DNA of 64,000 nt from Thermoflexus sp. (lineage in GTDB: Bacteria; Chloroflexota; Anaerolineae; Aggregatilineales; Aggregatilineaceae): the NCBI GenBank assembly GCA_020724465.1, contig DYGX01000001.1, positions 124,001 through 188,000 on the forward strand, read 5' to 3'. The notes under the pieces were generated by a model. It was not told the DNA's origin. It ran no database searches and saw nothing but the letters and a program-made list of their open reading frames with translations. This document shows, piece by piece, positions 47,554-56,741 of this stretch. Numbering within the stretch: position 1 is the first letter of the stretch; the number at the start of each line of letters is the position of its first letter. A program made the translations under genes and the position numbers.

Positions 47554-49788
47554 ATGATCACCAACAATCTCGCGCTGCTCTTCAACAGCCTGACCCTCGC
47601 GCTGGCGCTCGGCCTGCTGATCCTGGTGGTGTGGCAGGACCCGCGCAGCACTGCCAACCGCTTCTTTGCCCTTTTTCTGTTCTCCGCGCTGGTTTGGGCG
47701 GCGGGGTCGCTGCTGGCACGTGCCGCCGTCTTTGTTGGCGCCAGCGAAAGCCTGATCCAGACCGGACTGCGCCTGCTGGATATCGGGTTCAGCGCGTCGT
47801 CGATCACGCTTTACACCTACAGCGCGGTGGTCGGCGGCGTGCGTGCCCGCTGGTTTCGGAGCTTCGCGCTGGCCGGCCTGGCGCTGATTCTGACCTATCA
47901 ACTGCTGCTGTGGATGGCGCAAACGCCGCACAGTTACACCGTCACGGCCACACGGGCTCTCGACTACCGTTTCGACCGGCCCAGCACTGTGCTCTACCTG
48001 ACATTTCAACTCGCGACCATCGCCGTGATCTGGCGCAACCGCAAGCGTGTGCGCGCCCCCGCGCTGGTGGCCGGGATCCTGCTCTTTGCGACCGGCCAGC
48101 TTCTAAGCCTGCTCAGCCCTCGCTTTCGGACGCTCGGCATCCCGGAAGAAATCAGCGCGCTGGCGACCCTGGTGATCAGTTACGCAGTCGTGCGTCACCA
48201 GATCATGATTCCGCTGTTGGGCCGGGCCAAGCAGCTTGAGGCAGTGCGGGACGTCGGCATCGCGATCACGAGCCGGCTGCGCCTGCAGGAAACGCTCGCC
48301 ACCATCACCGCGCAGGCGGTCGCGCTGCTGGAAGCCGACGGCGGGGCGATCTACCTGAAGCACGGCGGAACGCTCAAGCTCGCTGCCGTCCATAACCTGC
48401 CCGAGCAGTATGTCGGCATCGAAATCCCACTGGGGCAGGCGGTGGTGGGGACGGTCGCCCTGGAACGGCGCGGGCGGCGCGTGGACAACTATCACGCGGA
48501 CTGGCGCGGCGCCCAGGATATGCCGTGGGCCGGCAAAGCTTTTGGGGCGGTGATCGCCGCGCCGCTGATGTTCGCCGACGAAGTAGTCGGGGTGTTGCTG
48601 GTGGCGCGTGGAAGGCAGGGTCGCCTGTTCAACCGCGAGGACATGCATCTGCTGGAGCTGCTCGGCCCGCAGGCAGCGGTTGCCATCACCAACAGCCGCC
48701 TGTTCGAGGCAGAGCGCGAGCTGTCGTCGGATCTGGCAAGCGCCATGAACCAGCTTGAGACGGTGCTGACCAGCACTGAAAACCCGGTGATCGCCGTCGA
48801 TCGCAGCCTGCGCGTGCTACTCGCGAATCCGGCGGCGGTAGGCCTGCTCAATGTTCACAACGGCGACCCGGTGGGGCGTCCGCTGACAGAAATTGCTCCG
48901 CGGCGCTTTCTGCCCCCCGACCGCCGCCAGGCCCTGCGTTCCCTGCGCCGCCAGGGTGCATACATCTACGAACTGACTGTCGCCGATCGCACTTATCTCT
49001 GTCACGTGGCCGAGATCAACAAGCCGCGCACGGTGGGGTGGGTGGCCGTGCTCAACGATGTGACACAGCTTAAAGAGCTGGACCGCCTCAAAAGCCAGAT
49101 GATCCAGATGACCAGCCACGACCTCAAGAACCCGCTGCAAGCCGCCATGAGCTATCTAGAACTGCTGACGGAAGACGGGCGGACGCTATTCACGGACGAC
49201 ATGCGGCAGTACATCGACACGATCTGGGTGCAACTCAACCGCATGTACCGCATCATCAGCGGGATTCTCAACCTGGAGCGCGTCCAATCCGGCCAGCCGT
49301 CGATGGAGCCATGCGCGCTGGACGAGGTCGTCCGCCGCGTGGTCGCCGAAATGGAGAGCCAGGCGCGCGCCAAGTCTCTGGCGCTGCAACTTGAGATCGA
49401 AAGCCCGGTGTCGCCTGTACTGGGCGACGCTCAACAGCTTGGGCAGGCTGTGGCGAATCTGGTCGATAATGCGATTAAGTTCACGCCCGCCGGGGGGCGC
49501 GTGGTAGTGCGCGCGCGCGACGAGGGCCGCTGCGTCGAGATTACGGTCAGCGATACGGGCATCGGGATCGCGCCGGACGAGCAGGCGCGCGTCTTCGACC
49601 GTTTCTACCGCTCGCCGCATCCCGCCGCCGCGCATGCCACCGGATCCGGCCTGGGCCTGAGCCTGGTCAGCGCCATTGTCCGTGCGCATCACGGCACGAT
49701 CTCGCTGGAAAGCGCGCCCCAGCGGGGCACCACCATGCAGGTCCGCCTGCCGATCTTGAGCGAGCCGGAAATTGAGGAGCCAGCATGA
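47554..49788 (+). CDS. Membrane sensor histidine kinase (7TM - GAF - PAS - HisKA)
   Basis: 744 residues. Seven hydrophobic helices fill the first about 225 residues (MITNNLALLFNSLTLALALG and so on). A GAF domain follows (about 235-400: LEADGGAIYLK, LGQAVVGTVAL, then NREDMHLLELLGPQAAVAI). A PAS-like domain lies at about 405-510 (VIAVDRSLRVLLANPAAVGLL). The HisKA dimer helix has the phospho-acceptor H522 in TSHDLKNPL, and the ATPase domain has NLVDNAIKFTP, DTGIGI, FDRFYR and GSGLGLSLV. It should sense a membrane or cytoplasmic cue and phosphorylate the regulator encoded just upstream. The signal is unknown. Confidence 0.9.
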   Translation: MITNNLALLFNSLTLALALGLLILVVWQDPRSTANRFFALFLFSALVWAAGSLLARAAVFVGASESLIQTGLRLLDIGFSASSITLYTYSAVVGGVRARWFRSFALAGLALILTYQLLLWMAQTPHSYTVTATRALDYRFDRPSTVLYLTFQLATIAVIWRNRKRVRAPALVAGILLFATGQLLSLLSPRFRTLGIPEEISALATLVISYAVVRHQIMIPLLGRAKQLEAVRDVGIAITSRLRLQETLATITAQAVALLEADGGAIYLKHGGTLKLAAVHNLPEQYVGIEIPLGQAVVGTVALERRGRRVDNYHADWRGAQDMPWAGKAFGAVIAAPLMFADEVVGVLLVARGRQGRLFNREDMHLLELLGPQAAVAITNSRLFEAERELSSDLASAMNQLETVLTSTENPVIAVDRSLRVLLANPAAVGLLNVHNGDPVGRPLTEIAPRRFLPPDRRQALRSLRRQGAYIYELTVADRTYLCHVAEINKPRTVGWVAVLNDVTQLKELDRLKSQMIQMTSHDLKNPLQAAMSYLELLTEDGRTLFTDDMRQYIDTIWVQLNRMYRIISGILNLERVQSGQPSMEPCALDEVVRRVVAEMESQARAKSLALQLEIESPVSPVLGDAQQLGQAVANLVDNAIKFTPAGGRVVVRARDEGRCVEITVSDTGIGIAPDEQARVFDRFYRSPHPAAAHATGSGLGLSLVSAIVRAHHGTISLESAPQRGTTMQVRLPILSEPEIEEPA

Positions 49789-50372
49789 AAATCTACACAC
49801 GCAGCGGTGACGAGGGACAGACCAGCCTGTTTGCCGGGGGGCGGATCAGCAAGAGCCATCTCCGGCTGCATGCCTACGGTACAGTTGATGAGCTGAACGC
49901 CGTGCTGGGGCTGGCCGCGTCGGTCGGGGTAGGGGGATCGGTCGCGGGACCATTGGAGCGCGTCCAGGGCGAGCTGTTCGTTCTCGGCGCCGATCTGGCG
50001 ACGCCGCTCGACGCGCAGCCGAAATGGTTGGTGCGCGTTTCCGCCGAAATGACGGCCCGTCTGGAACACGAGATCGACGTGTGGCAGGCGGCACTGCCGG
50101 AACTGCGCAATTTCATCCTGCCGGGCGGGTCGCCGGGTGGAGCGTTTCTGCACCAGGCGCGGGTCGTCTGCCGGCGCGCAGAGCGGTGGCTGGTGGCGCT
50201 TCAGGAACAGGAACACGAAGCGGTCAACCCCGAGGCGCTACGCTATCTGAACCGCCTGTCCGATTGGCTGTTTGTGGCCGCGCGTGCCGCCAATCACGAG
50301 GCCGGCCAGCCGGAGCGAATCTGGCAGGCACCGGCGCGCGATTCGAACTCTGCGCCGGATTCAAACGCTTGA
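49785..50372 (+). CDS. Cob(I)yrinic acid a,c-diamide adenosyltransferase, PduO type
   Basis: 195 residues. The PduO family opening YTRSGDEGQTSLFAGGRI (4-21) holds the ATP-binding TRxGDxGxT/S motif. HLRLHAYGTVDELNAVLG and the late RRAERW with YLNRLSDWLFVAAR complete the pattern. It transfers the adenosyl group of ATP to cob(I)alamin, the last step of coenzyme B12 formation. Its ATG overlaps the sensor-kinase stop (ATGA), so it is coupled to the two-component pair; no B12 biosynthesis gene or cobalamin riboswitch is seen here. Confidence 0.92.
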   Translation: MKIYTRSGDEGQTSLFAGGRISKSHLRLHAYGTVDELNAVLGLAASVGVGGSVAGPLERVQGELFVLGADLATPLDAQPKWLVRVSAEMTARLEHEIDVWQAALPELRNFILPGGSPGGAFLHQARVVCRRAERWLVALQEQEHEAVNPEALRYLNRLSDWLFVAARAANHEAGQPERIWQAPARDSNSAPDSNA

Positions 50373-50688
50373 GAAACATCTCGTCATACAACTGCTAACA
50401 TTCAGTGCTCTTATCATATCCATGACATCATCTGGGCAGGGTCACCGGTCACGTGTGCGCCGCATCGATTCAGCCTAAATCCGCACAAGCCGGGCGCGAG
50501 CATCGCAAGATAGCCGTTGCGCCGACGAAACCGGCGGTCGGACCACAGCCGGGGCAGGGAGCAGGGGAAAGATTGCCTGCAGATGGCCTCTGGGATCGAG
50601 AGCCTGCGCGATAGAGATTTGCACGCCGAGATGAATAGATGTAACATAAGTAAGGAAATGTATCATTATCTTGCATGAGCGATAAAAG
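50373..50688 (+). other. 316-base intergenic region before the TIR-recombinase gene
   Basis: No gene is supported here. A possible promoter is TTGCAC (50619-50624), a 17-base spacer and TAACAT (50642-50647). The end (about 50640-50690) is AT-rich compared with the surroundings. I found no direct repeat, tRNA-like end or clear inverted repeat that would mark a recombination site. Confidence 0.4.
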
Positions 50689-52158
50689 ATGCCGATGCAG
50701 ATCCTCATCGCTGCCGCTCCCAAGGATTCACCCTTTGCCGACTGGCTCCATCGCGAGCTGCAACGCGCGGGATATTCCAGTCAGTTTCTGCTCTATGCCG
50801 ACAATGCTGACGTAATCGAACACGCTGTTCGTGCTTGTCGTGTGGTGCTGCCTGTCCTCAGCCCGCACGCCGCCACCTGGCAGCTTCTTGGCTCTGTCGT
50901 GGCACTGGCTCAGCGCCACCACAAGCGAATTATCCCACTTCAGATCGCTCACCTTCCGGACCAGCCCGAATTTGTGCGCAACCTGTCGATTGTGGACCTC
51001 ACCGCGCTGACAGCCCCGCAAAAAGCCGTCGAGCACATCCTGCACCTGCTCGCCCAACACGGCGACCGCACCTTTGGCGCAGCGCGCGATGCCTATCTCC
51101 AGCGCGCCACACTCAAAGCCGAGAATACGATCGCTGCCTACCGCCGTTCGATCGAGTTGTTTCTGGATTTTCTGGGCGATCCGTCGCAGCGCGGGCGGTT
51201 GCCGATTCATGGGTTTGTGGCGCTCGCGCCGGACGACACGGCGCTGAGCGCGCTCAGCGCCGAGGATGCGCCCATCTTCCTGCATTTCGCCGAATGGATG
51301 CTCTCTGCGCCGTCGCGCCAGCCCGGAGACAAGCGCCCGTACAAAGTCTCCACGGTGGAGCTGCGGCTGGCGGGCGTCCAGAACTGGTTCCAGTTCATGG
51401 ATGACCACGGCTGGCTGCCGGCGGATTTCCGGCTGGCGAAAGCCCGGCGCATTGTGCGCGACGAACTGCGCAGCCGCTCGCGGCGCAGCGGACCGCCGCA
51501 GCCGCCCGATCACATCGAAGAATTGATTTACTACTTCGATCATCTACGCCGCCCGCTGCACCTCGACAAGCCCGACGTTGATCCCGAGCGCGTGCGCCGC
51601 TGGGAGCTGACACGCCTGCGCAACCGCGCCCTGCTGCACGCGCTGGCCGAAACCGGCGGTCGCATCAGCGAGATCCTCAGCCTGGATGTCAGTGACTTTC
51701 CGATCCGCTACCTGGAGCGCGGCGAGGTGCTGCGCGTTGAGGTCAGAGCCAAAGGCGGGCACACCTACCAGCTTCGCTTCCTGCATGCTCTGCCGGCGAT
51801 CAAAGCGTATCTGGACGCACGGGGTGCGGATCTACGCGCGTCCATCAGCGGCCGCGCGCCGCTTTTCGTCAGCCACGATCCTCGCTTTGACGGCAACCGC
51901 ATGAGCCGCGTAATCGCCTGGCGGGTTGTGCAGCGGGCTGCGCGCGCGCTCGGCTTGAAGAGCATCTCACCGCACGATTTCCGGCACTGGCGCGCCACCC
52001 AACTGATCAACGCCGGAACACCGCTCGATGTGGTGCAGGACTATCTGGGACATCGGTCGGTCGAGACAACCCGCGTCTACTACGCGCACACCGACCCGCT
52101 CCGCGTCGACGATGCGACACGACAGATCGGCTTGCCGCGTCCCGAAGATGAGGAATAG
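50689..52158 (+). CDS. TIR-like domain fused to a tyrosine recombinase with intact catalytic residues
   Basis: 489 residues. Residues 1-122 have the pattern of a TIR-2-like domain: ILIAAAPKDSPFADWLHREL, ACRVVLPVLSPHAATWQL, then VVALAQRHHKRIIPLQI. The position where NAD-cleaving TIRs have Glu (four residues after the Trp, W64) is G68, so it probably works as an interaction module. Residues about 125-260 are a SAM-like core-binding domain. Residues 290-489 are a recombinase with every catalytic residue: R325 (GGRISEI), K355 (AKGG), H429 and R432 (SPHDFRH), H455 (LGHRS) and Y464. It should cleave and rejoin DNA. The ATG at 50689 has only a poor ribosome site. It stands alone, with a converging gene 3 bases away. 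Confidence 0.82.
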   Translation: MPMQILIAAAPKDSPFADWLHRELQRAGYSSQFLLYADNADVIEHAVRACRVVLPVLSPHAATWQLLGSVVALAQRHHKRIIPLQIAHLPDQPEFVRNLSIVDLTALTAPQKAVEHILHLLAQHGDRTFGAARDAYLQRATLKAENTIAAYRRSIELFLDFLGDPSQRGRLPIHGFVALAPDDTALSALSAEDAPIFLHFAEWMLSAPSRQPGDKRPYKVSTVELRLAGVQNWFQFMDDHGWLPADFRLAKARRIVRDELRSRSRRSGPPQPPDHIEELIYYFDHLRRPLHLDKPDVDPERVRRWELTRLRNRALLHALAETGGRISEILSLDVSDFPIRYLERGEVLRVEVRAKGGHTYQLRFLHALPAIKAYLDARGADLRASISGRAPLFVSHDPRFDGNRMSRVIAWRVVQRAARALGLKSISPHDFRHWRATQLINAGTPLDVVQDYLGHRSVETTRVYYAHTDPLRVDDATRQIGLPRPEDEE

Positions 52159-52160
52159 GT

Positions 52161-52460
52161 CTATTTGTCTCGGTAGCCCTGGCCGAGCGGCGTCGCCAGC
52201 ATCAGGCCGACGAATCCGCTCAAGACGCCCAGGTGAAACAGCGCCGCCGGCAGACACAGCCAGTATAGCCCTGCGGAGAGGTTGTAATAGGTGACAAGCA
52301 TAATCACGACGGCGCCGTGTGCCAGCAGGCTAAGCAGTACCAGCCCCGTCCCGATGATCAGCAGCAGCCCGCGCTGCGTCGCCATCATCGACGAGATGCG
52401 ATCGATGCGCCGGCTAAGGCGCGGTGAGGAGTCCAGGCGGTTCAGCAGAGGTCGAAACAT
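52161..52460 (-). CDS. Small membrane protein of unknown function
   Basis: 99 residues. A basic N-terminus (RLDSSPRLSRRIDR) is followed by two hydrophobic helices (about 31-57 and 66-90), with a tyrosine/leucine turn between. The ATG is at 52460. I recognise no family. It converges on the TIR-recombinase with a 2-base gap and ends where that gene ends. Confidence 0.6.
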   Translation of the reverse strand: MFRPLLNRLDSSPRLSRRIDRISSMMATQRGLLLIIGTGLVLLSLLAHGAVVIMLVTYYNLSAGLYWLCLPAALFHLGVLSGFVGLMLATPLGQGYRDK

Positions 52461-52528
52461 AGCCGCAGCGCGCTTTCTGAATCACAAAACTATTAGCAAG
52501 AACAGAACTTACAATTAAAGCTTGCGCT

Positions 52529-53845
52529 TCAGGACGTCTGATATGCTTCCAGGCGCCCGGCCAGACGCGGCGGAACGAGCACACGGAGCCTGACGCCGTG
52601 TTCGGTATGGCGCTCACTCTGCACGACGCCGTTCTCGTGCACGGCGGCCAGCAGTTCGCCCTGGGTGTACGGGATCAGGACGGTCAGCGGGATCAGCGCG
52701 TCGCGCAGGCACGTGCCGATCGCTTCCAGCAACTCGTCAAGCCCCCTACCCTGTGTGGCCGAGGTCCGCACCACAGCGCGATATCCCAGGTCGTCCAGCT
52801 CCTTTGGCAGCGCCTGGTCTCCCCGATCGATCTTATTCAGAACCAGGATTTTGGGAATTCGCGACGCTTCAAGCTCGGCCAGCGTATCCTCGACAACGTC
52901 GATCTGGTCCCACGCGTGCGGGCCGCTGATGTCGACCACATGCAGCAGCAAATCCGCTTCGACTACTTCCTCGAGCGTGGCGCGGAATGCGGCGACCAGC
53001 GTCACCGGCAGCTTCTGAATAAACCCGACCGTGTCCGACAGCAGCACGATCCGGCCGCTGGGCAGCTCAACGCGGCGGGTCGTCGGATCGAGCGTCGCGA
53101 AAAGCTGGTCGGCGACGTATACATCCGCGCCAGACAGCGCATTGAGCAGGGTCGATTTGCCCGCATTGGTGTATCCGACCAGCGCCACGGTCGGCATGCC
53201 GGCCCGCGCGCGCTGCAGGCGGTGCCGCTGGCGGTGTGCCCGCACCGCTTCCAGCTCTTCCTTCAACCGGGCGATGCGCCGGCGGATATCGCGCCGGTCG
53301 ACTTCAAGCTGAGTCTCACCGGGGCCGCGCAGCCCGACGCCTGCCGCGCCGCCACGTGCCGCGCCGCCACCCGCCTGCCGCGCCAGGTGAGTCCACTGAC
53401 GGGTCAGGCGCGGCAGGCGGTACTCGTACTGCGCCAGCTCGACTTGCAGCGCGCCTTCGCGGGTGCGCGCGTGCTGCGCGAAGATGTCGAGGATCAGCGC
53501 CGAGCGATCGAGCACCTGCACGCCCTCGCCCAGTCGCTTTTCCAGCTCGCGCTGGTGGCGGGGCGAAAGCTCGTCGTCAAAGATTACGACGTCCGCGCCC
53601 AACACGGCTACCTGCTCGATGACCTCTTCGAGCTTACCCGCGCCGATGAACGTTGCCGGGTCGATCTGAGCAACGCGCTGCACAGCCCGGCCGCACACCT
53701 CAAGCCCTGCGGTCTGAGCCAGCAGCGCCAGCTCGTCGACCGAGTCTTCGACGGTAAACTGCGGGCGACTGCCCCTGACCTCGACTCCGACCAGAAATGC
53801 CCGGCGGGCGTTTGAAGCAGGCGTTTCGGCGTTAATGGGAGCCAA
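52529..53845 (-). CDS. hflX: GTPase HflX
   Basis: About 438 residues. The HflX N-terminal nucleotide-binding-like domain (about 30-170) includes [10 protein letters not shown] and [17 protein letters not shown] glycine-rich stretch and [15 protein letters not shown] follow. The G domain has [12 protein letters not shown] (G1), [10 protein letters not shown] (G3) and NKID (G4). HflX binds the 50S subunit and rescues stalled or heat-damaged ribosomes. There is no ATG or GTG near the conserved start. The best options are a TTG at 53845 or an ATT at 53836 whose last two bases begin the trmFO TAA, and both depend on trmFO translation. I list the TTG; the start is uncertain. Confidence 0.9.
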   Translation of the reverse strand: MAPINAETPASNARRAFLVGVEVRGSRPQFTVEDSVDELALLAQTAGLEVCGRAVQRVAQIDPATFIGAGKLEEVIEQVAVLGADVVIFDDELSPRHQRELEKRLGEGVQVLDRSALILDIFAQHARTREGALQVELAQYEYRLPRLTRQWTHLARQAGGGAARGGAAGVGLRGPGETQLEVDRRDIRRRIARLKEELEAVRAHRQRHRLQRARAGMPTVALVGYTNAGKSTLLNALSGADVYVADQLFATLDPTTRRVELPSGRIVLLSDTVGFIQKLPVTLVAAFRATLEEVVEADLLLHVVDISGPHAWDQIDVVEDTLAELEASRIPKILVLNKIDRGDQALPKELDDLGYRAVVRTSATQGRGLDELLEAIGTCLRDALIPLTVLIPYTQGELLAAVHENGVVQSERHTEHGVRLRVLVPPRLAGRLEAYQTS

Positions 53846-55202
53846 TCCTTTCGCCCGGCATGATGCATGTCTGCTCGTCCTGCGCGGCCAAAAACGCTTC
53901 CAGCGCGGCGGCAGCGCGCTCGGCATAGCCCCGCTGGCGGTCGCGCTTGCTGCGTGGGGGTGCATCCAGCGGGGGCAAAATGCCAAAGTTCGCTTTCATC
54001 GGCTGGAACTCGCCCGGCTCGGCGTGTGTGACATAGTAGCACAGCGCGCCGAGCATCGTCTCGCGCGGCAGCACCCACGGCTCGCAGCCGGCGACCAGGC
54101 GCGCCAGGTTGATGCCGGCCAGCAGACCGGTGCCGATATTGCCGACATACCCTTCCACGCCGGTGATCTGGCCTGCAAAGAAGAGGGTGTCGCGCCGCCG
54201 AAACTGAAGCGTCGGGCGCAAGTGGAGCGGCGCGTTGATGAACGTATTGCGGTGCATTTGCCCGTAGCGCGGGAACTCGGCGTTTTCCAGCCCCGGGATC
54301 AGGCGCAGGACGCGCTTCTGCTCACCCCAGCGCAGGTTGGTCTGGAAACCGACGATGTTGTAGAGCGTCCCGGCCAGGTTGTCCTGGCGGAGCTGCACGA
54401 CGGCATAGGGCCGCCGCCCGGTGCGCGGATCGCGCAGCCCCACCGGGCGCATTGGGCCAAACGCCAGGGCCTCGCGCCCGCGCGCCGCCAACTGCTCAAT
54501 CGGCAGGCAACCCTCGAAGAACTGCGGATCGTCGCGCTCGAAATCGCGCAGGTCGATCCGCTCCGCCGTCAGAAGCGCGTCCACGAATCTTTCGTACTCG
54601 TCGCGCGTCATCGGGCAGTTGATGTAATCGCCACCCTCATCCTCACCGCGCCCGTAGCGGCTGGCGCGGAACGCGATGTCCATGTTGATCGTCTCGGCGT
54701 CAACCATCGGCGCGATAGCATCGTAGAAGTAGAGGTGCTCCTCACCCACCAACGCGGCGATCTCTGCCGCCAGCGAGGGTGCGGTCAGCGGGCCTGTCGC
54801 GATGATGGTCGGCTCATCCGGGATTGCGGTGACTTCCTCGCGCACGACCTCGATGAGCGGGTGCGCGGCGATATGCTCGGTGACGCTGCGCGCGAACACC
54901 TCGCGGTCCACGGCCAGCGCGCCCCCGGCCGGAACTGCCGCCGCTTCCGCGCAGCGCAGCAGCAGCGAACCCAGGCGCCGCAGCTCGGCCTTCAGCACGC
55001 CCGGCGCGCGATCCGGCAGGTCCGAGCCAAGCGAATTGCTGCAAACCAGCTCGCTCAGCCAGCCGGTGACGTGCGCGGGCGTAGAGCGCAGCGGGCGCAT
55101 CTCATAGAGCCTGACCGGCACACCGCGCTCAGCCAGCTGCCAGGCCGCCTCAGAACCGGCCAACCCTCCGCCAATCACGATAACGCGTTCAAAATCCGCC
55201 AT
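53832..55202 (-). CDS. trmFO: Methylenetetrahydrofolate-tRNA-(uracil-5-)-methyltransferase
   Basis: 456 residues. The FAD-binding motif [15 protein letters not shown] (8-22) is at the start. [30 protein letters not shown] (about 51-80) is a TrmFO hallmark, as are [15 protein letters not shown] and the late [20 protein letters not shown]. It makes 5-methyluridine at position 54 of tRNA using methylenetetrahydrofolate and FADH2. This is the Gram-positive/Chloroflexota alternative to SAM-dependent TrmA. It overlaps the 5' end of hflX. Confidence 0.96.
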   Translation of the reverse strand: MADFERVIVIGGGLAGSEAAWQLAERGVPVRLYEMRPLRSTPAHVTGWLSELVCSNSLGSDLPDRAPGVLKAELRRLGSLLLRCAEAAAVPAGGALAVDREVFARSVTEHIAAHPLIEVVREEVTAIPDEPTIIATGPLTAPSLAAEIAALVGEEHLYFYDAIAPMVDAETINMDIAFRASRYGRGEDEGGDYINCPMTRDEYERFVDALLTAERIDLRDFERDDPQFFEGCLPIEQLAARGREALAFGPMRPVGLRDPRTGRRPYAVVQLRQDNLAGTLYNIVGFQTNLRWGEQKRVLRLIPGLENAEFPRYGQMHRNTFINAPLHLRPTLQFRRRDTLFFAGQITGVEGYVGNIGTGLLAGINLARLVAGCEPWVLPRETMLGALCYYVTHAEPGEFQPMKANFGILPPLDAPPRSKRDRQRGYAERAAAALEAFLAAQDEQTCIMPGERIGSH

Positions 55203-55265
55203 GCTACCTCGTTAACACCTGTATCCGATATCCAACCTAAACAAGCGCGAGTCCGTTCGCCCATT

Positions 55266-56552
55266 TTAGCGGCGTGCCGTGCCGTTGTCCATCGCCTGCT
55301 GCGGGTGCGTGCGTGCCAGCGCAAGATCGCGAGCGCGAACCAGCGCGGCCCGCTCTGGCCCCTCGGCAGGGACCAGCGCCAGCGCGTGTGCGTACATCTC
55401 ACCGGCGCGTGCGTACTGCCCGGTCGCGGCATAGCTATCACCGAGCAGGCTGAAGACGCGGTGATCCAGAATCATCTCGCCATCTGCGTCCGCCGCAGCC
55501 CACACGCGCTCCAGGGTTTCGATCGCACGCCCATAATCGCCGGCGTCGTAGCAAGCCTGGGCGATTTGAAGCTCAAGCGTTGCTGCCAGGGGGTTATAGG
55601 GGTTGTAGGCCAACGCCGTGCTGAACGCTTCTGCCGCGGCGGTGTAGCGCCCCAGCCGCAGCGAAAGAGCGCCGATCGTCTCGTACACCCGGCTCCAGGT
55701 TACGTCCACGCCCAGCGGCCGCCGGCTGAGCTGCAAGAAACGCACCAGATGATCGATCGCGTCTTCCTCGCGCGTGCGGAAATGGGCCAGCGCTTCGCCA
55801 ACGGCCAGGTGCGCCTCGGAATAGGCCAGCCGGTAATCTGGCGCGCTGGCATCGACCTCGCGCAGGGCCTGCCGCGCGGCCTGCAACGCCGCGACATAAT
55901 CTTTCTGCTCGCGCAGCGCCCTGCTCCGCAGAATGTGAAGCTGCACCAGCCAGCCGGTGTTCTCGTGCGGCGGATAGGCCTCGATCGCGCGGTTGAAGAA
56001 GGCCAGCGCCGCCGCCGGGTCGCGCTTTTCGAACAGCTCGACGAACCCCAGCCGCTCGTAGCACAGCGACGGCAGCGAGGCAATGCGCGATGGCTCTTCG
56101 AGCGCCGAATAGAACATCGCGACCGCTTCGTCGACCCGGTCGGCGCTGAGCAGCACGCGCCCCTTTTGGTACAGGATCCAGCCCCGGTTCGTGTGCGTGG
56201 GCTGCATCTCGGCCAGCTCGTTATAGTACGCCAGAGCGCGATCCGCATCGGTGCGATCTGCGAAGCCCAGCGGCGCCAGCTCGAAGCGGGCAAAGTGCGC
56301 GTCGGCCAGCAATTCCCGGACGTCAGGCTCAGCAGCCAGCGCCGGACCCAACGCCAGGACCTCGCGCAGGTCGGCCAGCGCGTCATCGGGCTTCTCGCTG
56401 AACAGCCGCACGCGCGCCCGCCGCAGCAGAAGCGCGCAGCGCGCACTCGTGTCAACGCCATCACGGCGCAGGCGGCGCGCGATCATGATCTCAGCCTGCT
56501 TGATGTCGCCGCGTTCGAGCTGCTCGTCAATCGCCTCCAGATAGTCGTTCAA
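55266..56552 (-). CDS. TPR-repeat protein
   Basis: 428 residues made almost wholly of tetratricopeptide-like helix pairs, such as ALAYYNELAEMQPTHTNRGW, AVAMFYSALEEPSRIA and ALAFFNRAIEAYPPHENTGW. There is no signal peptide, membrane helix or enzymatic motif, so it is a scaffold or regulator. The start at 56552 is a TTG with only GGGG directly upstream, so the true start could be elsewhere. It is 63 bases upstream of trmFO on the same strand. Confidence 0.72.
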   Translation of the reverse strand: MNDYLEAIDEQLERGDIKQAEIMIARRLRRDGVDTSARCALLLRRARVRLFSEKPDDALADLREVLALGPALAAEPDVRELLADAHFARFELAPLGFADRTDADRALAYYNELAEMQPTHTNRGWILYQKGRVLLSADRVDEAVAMFYSALEEPSRIASLPSLCYERLGFVELFEKRDPAAALAFFNRAIEAYPPHENTGWLVQLHILRSRALREQKDYVAALQAARQALREVDASAPDYRLAYSEAHLAVGEALAHFRTREEDAIDHLVRFLQLSRRPLGVDVTWSRVYETIGALSLRLGRYTAAAEAFSTALAYNPYNPLAATLELQIAQACYDAGDYGRAIETLERVWAAADADGEMILDHRVFSLLGDSYAATGQYARAGEMYAHALALVPAEGPERAALVRARDLALARTHPQQAMDNGTARR

Positions 56553-56668
56553 CCCCGCCGCGTTCTCCCCCGTTAACCCATCCAGAACGTCATGCCCCCT
56601 ACCCTCATTATAATCGGGGCGGGCCGTCCAGCAGCGCCGATTCCTATGAAGATTCTAACGCACAGATA

Positions 56669-56697
56669 TTGACTCGATCCGCCAGATTGGGTATCCT
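56669..56697 (+). promoter_or_regulatory. Promoter of the lytic transglycosylase gene
   Basis: TTGACT (56669-56674, 5/6), a 17-base spacer and TATCCT (56692-56697). The -10 lies inside the inverted repeat 56688-56708. Confidence 0.7.
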
Positions 56698-56708
56698 TTA
56701 GATACCCA
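56688..56708. repeat. Inverted repeat over the -10, possible operator
   Basis: TGGGTATC (56688-56695), centre CTTTA, then GATACCCA (56701-56708): a perfect 8-base inverted repeat covering the -10 and expected transcription start. This is a classical operator position, though it could also form a short 5' hairpin. Confidence 0.5.
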
Positions 56709-56713
56709 GAAAG

Positions 56714-56725
56714 GAACATATGTTC
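56714..56725. promoter_or_regulatory. LexA (SOS)-type box upstream of the lytic transglycosylase
   Basis: GAACATATGTTC is a perfect 12-base palindrome of the GAAC-N4-GTTC class, identical to the core of the Bacillus SOS consensus. It lies about 10 bases downstream of the expected transcription start and 17 before the ATG, much as the box at uvrB lies relative to its promoter. Confidence 0.68.
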
Positions 56726-56741
56726 TAATTCCGAGCGATCA

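Noticed and set aside
50373-50688. Cobalamin riboswitch or attachment site near the adenosyltransferase and recombinase
   Set aside because: I found no B12-box-like core, tRNA end or flanking repeat; only a weak promoter is visible.
53835-56576. Uninterrupted 913-codon plus-strand frame opposite trmFO and the TPR gene
   Set aside because: It is antisense to two clear genes. Its composition (R, A, Q, H, G) is that of an out-of-frame high-GC shadow, and it has no domain pattern or ribosome site.
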